From: Amycolatopsis jejuensis
GTDB taxonomy: Bacteria; Actinomycetota; Actinomycetes; Mycobacteriales; Pseudonocardiaceae
Reading direction: 5' to 3'
DNA: 28,276 nt
Assembly: GCF_000717335.1 (NCBI RefSeq)
Contig: NZ_JNYZ01000057.1
Location: 1-28,276 of the forward strand
In this document: positions 24,967-28,276 of the stretch, piece after piece
Layout: every line of letters begins with the position of its first letter
Numbering within the stretch: the stretch's first letter is position 1
The notes under the pieces: model-generated
The model's database searches: none
What the model saw: the letters and a program-made list of their open reading frames with translations, nothing else
What the model was told of the DNA's origin: nothing
Made by a program: the position numbers and the translations under genes

Positions 24967-26387
24967 GATTTGCGCAGGACGGCGCAGAACATCGCGTCGG
25001 TGCCGTGCCGGTGTGGCCACAGCTGCACGTACGGGCCGTCGCCGAGGTGCGGTACGTCCGGGAAGAACGCGCGCGCGTCGATGATCTCGGACTTCGTACG
25101 GCGGGCGATTTCCCCTACCACACCTTCGGTTTCGGCCAGGTGCGGCGAGCAGACGACGTACGTGAGCACACCGCCCGGGCGCAGCAGGTCCAGTGCGGCC
25201 GTGATCAGCTCGCCTTGCAGGCGCGTGAGATCGGCGACGTCCGACGGCTTGCGTCGCCACCGTGCCTCCGGGCGCCGCCGCAATGCGCCCAGGCCACTGC
25301 ACGGGGCGTCGACGAGGATGCGGTCGTACCCGGGTTCCAGGCCGGACTCGCGACCGTCGGCGACGTGCACAGTGACCGGCAGGCCTCCGGTGGCGTTCTC
25401 CACCAAACGAGCCCGGTGCGGAGCCTTCTCGACCGCATCGACGTGCGCGCCGCTGATCTTCGCCAGCGCGCCGAGCAGCGCAGCCTTGCCGCCAGGGCCC
25501 GCGCACAGGTCGAGCCAGCGTTCGTCGGACCCGTCGAGCGGCGCTTTCGTGGCCGCGATGGCGCACAGCTGGCTGCCCTCGTCCTGCACCGCGGCGAGGT
25601 GCTCGCGTACCGGCTCGGCGTCGGCCGGATCGCCTGCGCCGGCAGGCAGATGGACGCCATACGGCGAGTACGGCGCGACGTCGCCGCCGGTGATCGCGGC
25701 CAGCTCGTCAGCGCTGATCTCGCCGGGCCGGGCGACCAGGTGTACCTCGGGCCGCGCGTCGTCCGCTTCGAGGGCCGCCTTCAGCTCGGCGCCCTTGTCC
25801 CCCAACGCTTCCGCGAAGGACCGCGCGACCCAGCGCGGGTGTGCGGTGCGCAGCGCGTACGCGCCGATCGGGTCGGTGGCCTCGTCCGGGGCCAGCTCGT
25901 CGAGCCACTCCGCTTCGTCCTTTGTGGACACCGTACGCAGGATCGCGTTGGTGAATCCCGTTGCCCACGAACCGGCTTCCGCGCGTACGAGGTCCACAGT
26001 GGACCCAACGGCGGCGTGCTCCGGGATTCGCGTGCGCAGCAGCTGGTACGCGCCGAGCCGCAGCGCGTCGAGCACCACCGGGTCGGTCTTCTCGATCGGA
26101 CGGTCGACACACGCGGCGATGACCGCGTCGAGCAGGCCCTGCGCACGGGCGGTGCCGTAGGTGAGCTCGGTGGCCAATGCCGCGTCGCGACCGCTCACGC
26201 GCCGTTCGCGCAGCAGCTGCGGGAGGACGAGGTTCGCGTACGCGTCCTTCTCACGCACCGCGCGCAGCACGTCGAAGGCGACCTGACGGGCCGGGTCGAC
26301 GTCCGGCGGACGCCGCGGGCCCTGTTTGCGCGGGGCCGGGCGGCCCCGTTGCGGCCGCGACGGCCTCCGCTGTCCACGCTCGTTCAC
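24963..26387 (-). CDS. rsmB: 16S rRNA (cytosine(967)-C5)-methyltransferase
   Basis: The 474-residue product has a basic N-terminal tail, a NusB-like RNA-binding domain ([58 protein letters not shown]) and a class I methyltransferase domain. Motifs in the latter are [26 protein letters not shown] (SAM binding), [20 protein letters not shown] (motif IV Cys) and [16 protein letters not shown] (motif VI Cys). GTG 26387 overlaps the fmt stop as GTGA. The fmt-rsmB pair is widely conserved in bacteria. Confidence 0.96.
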   Translation of the reverse strand: MNERGQRRPSRPQRGRPAPRKQGPRRPPDVDPARQVAFDVLRAVREKDAYANLVLPQLLRERRVSGRDAALATELTYGTARAQGLLDAVIAACVDRPIEKTDPVVLDALRLGAYQLLRTRIPEHAAVGSTVDLVRAEAGSWATGFTNAILRTVSTKDEAEWLDELAPDEATDPIGAYALRTAHPRWVARSFAEALGDKGAELKAALEADDARPEVHLVARPGEISADELAAITGGDVAPYSPYGVHLPAGAGDPADAEPVREHLAAVQDEGSQLCAIAATKAPLDGSDERWLDLCAGPGGKAALLGALAKISGAHVDAVEKAPHRARLVENATGGLPVTVHVADGRESGLEPGYDRILVDAPCSGLGALRRRPEARWRRKPSDVADLTRLQGELITAALDLLRPGGVLTYVVCSPHLAETEGVVGEIARRTKSEIIDARAFFPDVPHLGDGPYVQLWPHRHGTDAMFCAVLRKS

Positions 26388-27310
26388 CGCAGGCGCTCCC
26401 CTTCTTCGATCCTCGTACCGCGCGCCCAGTCGGTGGCCGCCATCCGTTTCTTGCCCGCTGCCTGGACCTCGCCCAGCCGCACCGGTTTCGTCGCCGTACC
26501 CACGAGCACGCGCTTGCGCTCCACCACCAGCTCCCCCGGCGGCGGCCCCGGCTCGTCGACGACAGTGACCAGGCCCAGCTTGAACCGCTCGCCGCGGAAC
26601 TCCGCCCACGCGCCGGGGTCGGGCGTGACCGAGCGAATCAGCCGGTCGACCGCGACAGCCGGGTCGCCGAACGACACGCGCGCGTCCTCGACGGTGACCT
26701 TCGGCGCGTAGGTCATGCCCTCGCCGGACTGCTCGACCGCGCGCAGAGTGCCGTCCTCGATGCCGTCGACGGTGGAGCGCAGCAGGTCAGCGCCGGATTC
26801 GGCGAGCCGCCCGAGCAGCACACCCGCGGTGTCGGCGGGTCCGATCTTCTCGGTGACCACGCCGAACACCGGACCGGCGTCGAGCTCCTTCACGATCCGG
26901 AAGGTGGACGCACCGGTGATCTCGTCGCCCGCCCGGATCGCGGCCTGCACCGGCGCCGCGCCGCGCCAAGCGGGCAGCAGCGAGAAGTGCAGGTTCACCC
27001 AGCCGTGCGCCGGGATGTCGAGCGCGGACTGCGGCAGCAGCGCACCGTACGCGACCACCGGGCAGACGTCCGGCGCGAGCTCACGCAGCCGGTCCAGGAA
27101 CGCCGGGTCACCGGCCCGCGCGGGGGTGAGCACCTCGATCCCGTGCTCGTCGGCAAGCGCCCCGACCGGCGACCGCAGCACCTTGCGCCCGCGTCCGGCC
27201 TGGGCATCCGGCCGCGTGACGACCGCGACGACCTCGTGCCGCGTCGAATCCAGGAACGCCCGCAACGAGGCGACGGCAGGCTCCGGGGTACCGGCGAAAA
27301 CGAGCCGCAT
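26384..27310 (-). CDS. fmt: Methionyl-tRNA formyltransferase
   Basis: The 308-residue product adds formyl from 10-formyl-THF to Met-tRNAfMet. It shows [54 protein letters not shown] (catalytic Asn and His), [16 protein letters not shown] with the active Asp, and a C-terminal domain ([14 protein letters not shown]). Length is typical. ATG 27310 has GGAGGTG 7 nt upstream. It heads the fmt-rsmB-flavoprotein unit and diverges from the YqeY-like gene across 108 bp. Confidence 0.97.
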   Translation of the reverse strand: MRLVFAGTPEPAVASLRAFLDSTRHEVVAVVTRPDAQAGRGRKVLRSPVGALADEHGIEVLTPARAGDPAFLDRLRELAPDVCPVVAYGALLPQSALDIPAHGWVNLHFSLLPAWRGAAPVQAAIRAGDEITGASTFRIVKELDAGPVFGVVTEKIGPADTAGVLLGRLAESGADLLRSTVDGIEDGTLRAVEQSGEGMTYAPKVTVEDARVSFGDPAVAVDRLIRSVTPDPGAWAEFRGERFKLGLVTVVDEPGPPPGELVVERKRVLVGTATKPVRLGEVQAAGKKRMAATDWARGTRIEEGERLR

Positions 27311-27418
27311 CACCGCACCTCCGGCAGGGAAAAGGGGAAATCGTGCTGGTCGGACATCGGGAGCGAGTCTAGAAGACCGCCACGAGCGCCGCCGCCGCGC
27401 GGGTGCCAGGATCGACCC

Positions 27419-27868
27419 ATGACGCTGAAGGCGACCTTGCACGACGACCTGACCACCGCGATCAAGTCGCGCGACCAGCTGCGCTCGGCAACGCTGCGGC
27501 TGACCCTGTCGGCAATCGGCTACGAGGAAACCGCAGGCGACACCGCCCGCGAACTCTCCGACGACGAGGTACTCAAGATCATCACCCGAGAGGTGAAAAA
27601 ACGCCGCGACGCCGCCGAGGCCTTCGAGAAGGCAGGCCGGGCAGAGTCGGCGGAAAAGGAGCGAGCCGAAGCCGAGGTACTGACCGGGTACCTACCGGCA
27701 CAACTGTCGGACGACGAACTGCGCACGCTGGTAACGGAGGCGGTGGCCGAGACGGGCGCCTCCGGCATGGCCGGAATGGGCGCAGTGATGAAGGCGGTAC
27801 AGCCGAAGATCGCCGGACGCGCAGACGGATCCCGCGTCGCCGCAGAAGTAAAACGCCAACTCGCCTGA
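27419..27868 (+). CDS. GatB/YqeY domain-containing protein
   Basis: The 149-residue product reads [71 protein letters not shown] and [20 protein letters not shown], the full YqeY pattern. The domain is shared with the C-terminus of amidotransferase subunit GatB and is thought to bind tRNA. The stand-alone protein's role is unknown. ATG 27419 has AGGA 8 nt upstream. The hexamer CAGGAT six bases upstream could also be a weak leaderless -10. It is monocistronic, and palindromic repeats follow it. Confidence 0.93.
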   Translation: MTLKATLHDDLTTAIKSRDQLRSATLRLTLSAIGYEETAGDTARELSDDEVLKIITREVKKRRDAAEAFEKAGRAESAEKERAEAEVLTGYLPAQLSDDELRTLVTEAVAETGASGMAGMGAVMKAVQPKIAGRADGSRVAAEVKRQLA

Positions 27869-27892
27869 CCCCGCGCTCCCCCGCCCGCCCGC

Positions 27893-27944
27893 ATTCCGTG
27901 AAGGCCACCTTCACGGAATCAGATTCCCTCATGGTTCCCTTCAC
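27893..27944. repeat. Diverged copy of the GGAATC-N-GATTCC palindrome
   Basis: Arms 27898-27920 and 27922-27944 pair around one central A with five mismatches in 23. They share core and outer ends (GTGAAGG, CCCTTCAC) with the perfect palindrome at 24413-24467. The left part also forms its own exact hairpin: ATTCCGTGAAGG (27893-27904), loop CCA, CCTTCACGGAAT (27908-27919). It lies 24 bp after the YqeY-type stop codon and may act as its terminator. No gene is seen from 27869 to the transposase fragment. Confidence 0.85.
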
Positions 27945-28035
27945 AGCCTTCCCCCCGCCACCCAGGCCGCACGCGCGAACCCCACGAGACCCGGGCAGCC
28001 AGCCCCCGCCCTGCACCCCGATACGAAGCCTCCAC

Positions 28036-28094
28036 ACGGTCTGGGGGTGCTTGTCAAGGCATCGTTCCCGCCTTGACAAGCACCCCCAGACCGT
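28036..28094. repeat. Long perfect hairpin, 25-bp stem with 9-nt loop
   Basis: Positions 28036-28060 pair perfectly with 28070-28094 around the loop ATCGTTCCC. The stem contains GGGGGTGCTTGTC and its complement. No T-run flanks it. Unrelated in sequence to the GGAATC palindromes, it may be another dispersed intergenic element or a T-less terminator. Confidence 0.85.
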
Positions 28095-28107
28095 AGTCAC
28101 AATCCCG

Positions 28108-28177
28108 GCTTCGGGGTGCCCTCAAAGTCGCTTCGGGGTGCCCTCAAAGCCGCTTCGGGGTGCCCCCCAAGCCGCTT
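28108..28177. repeat. 22-bp tandem repeat, three copies plus a part
   Basis: Units at 28108-28129, 28130-28151 and 28152-28173 have the form GCTTCGGGGTGCCCTCAAAG plus two bases. The first two differ by one base and the third has two changes. A partial GCTT follows at 28174-28177, where the IS element begins. Repeats are directly adjacent with no spacers, so this is not CRISPR. Confidence 0.88.
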
Positions 28178-28184
28178 AGAGTTC

Positions 28185-28276
28185 CTAACAGAAGGTTTTG
28201 ATGTGGCGGTAGCAGATCACGCATGTCGCCAGACCGAGGAACGCTTCGTGGATGTCATCGCGGCGTTCCCATCGGA
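28185..28276 (-). mobile_element. IS5-family transposase C-terminus, cut by the window edge
   Basis: The last 29 codons of a minus-strand frame read RWERRDDIHEAFLGLATCVI then CYRHIKTFC and stop at TAG 28185-28187. The RWERRxDIHxAFLxLA pattern is the conserved C-terminal end of IS5-family DDE transposases of actinobacteria. The remainder lies beyond the right edge, so intactness is unknown. The element end is probably just left of the stop, at about 28180. A TTAG (28176-28179) there fits the YTAR target preference reported for IS5-group elements. Confidence 0.85.

Noticed and set aside
28108..28177. CRISPR array
   Set aside because: The 22-bp units abut directly without spacers, and no cas genes are present. 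The same holds for the 48-bp and 21-bp arrays.

Overview
The window is high-GC actinobacterial chromosome. WhiA, two F420/flavin-type LLM oxidoreductases, a PPOX F420-type enzyme, many GTG starts and several apparently leaderless promoters point to a Pseudonocardiales organism, most like Amycolatopsis. The genus is an inference; no rRNA or marker search was possible.

Left third (1-13383) is accessory. It begins with a 48-bp tandem repeat, then an HTH_42 (AlkZ/YcaQ-like) protein, then a broken DUF222/13E12-type gene that still carries a perfect actinobacterial LexA (SOS) box. Next come a 21-bp repeat array, an LLM oxidoreductase with a 27-bp minisatellite expanded in frame near its N-terminus, and a compact three-gene operon (10558 down to 3848). 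That operon encodes a predicted kleisin-like protein, a small winged-helix-like protein and a 1479-residue SMC/MukB-like coiled-coil ATPase. The architecture is that of MukFEB/MksFEB and of Wadjet JetA-JetB-JetC, but no JetD/MksG nuclease is nearby and the ATPase motifs are unusual. This is the best candidate for an undescribed system. A divergent PPOX-type oxidoreductase, an orphan promoter/operator leading into minisatellite DNA, and a second LLM oxidoreductase complete the region.

The right part (13384-27868) is a conserved backbone read mostly leftward: fmt, rsmB, a flavoprotein gene, rpe, ribE, ribBA, ribH, a PH-domain membrane protein, uvrC, rapZ, yvcK, whiA. The order matches the M. 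tuberculosis block fmt-fmu-rpe-ribG-ribC-ribA2-ribH-Rv1417-uvrC-Rv1421-Rv1422-whiA. Differences are the loss of ribD/ribG from the rib operon and the rightward insertion of phoA (secreted alkaline phosphatase) and xth (exonuclease III). A GatB/YqeY protein diverges from fmt. Backbone genes are tightly packed, with ATGA or GTGA overlaps suggesting translational coupling within fmt-rsmB-flavoprotein and ribBA-ribH-PH.

The right end (27869-28276) holds intergenic palindromes, a 22-bp tandem repeat and the C-terminus of an IS5-family transposase that runs off the window. Two related palindromes (24413-24467, 27893-27944) share the core GGAATC-N-GATTCC and look like copies of one dispersed element.
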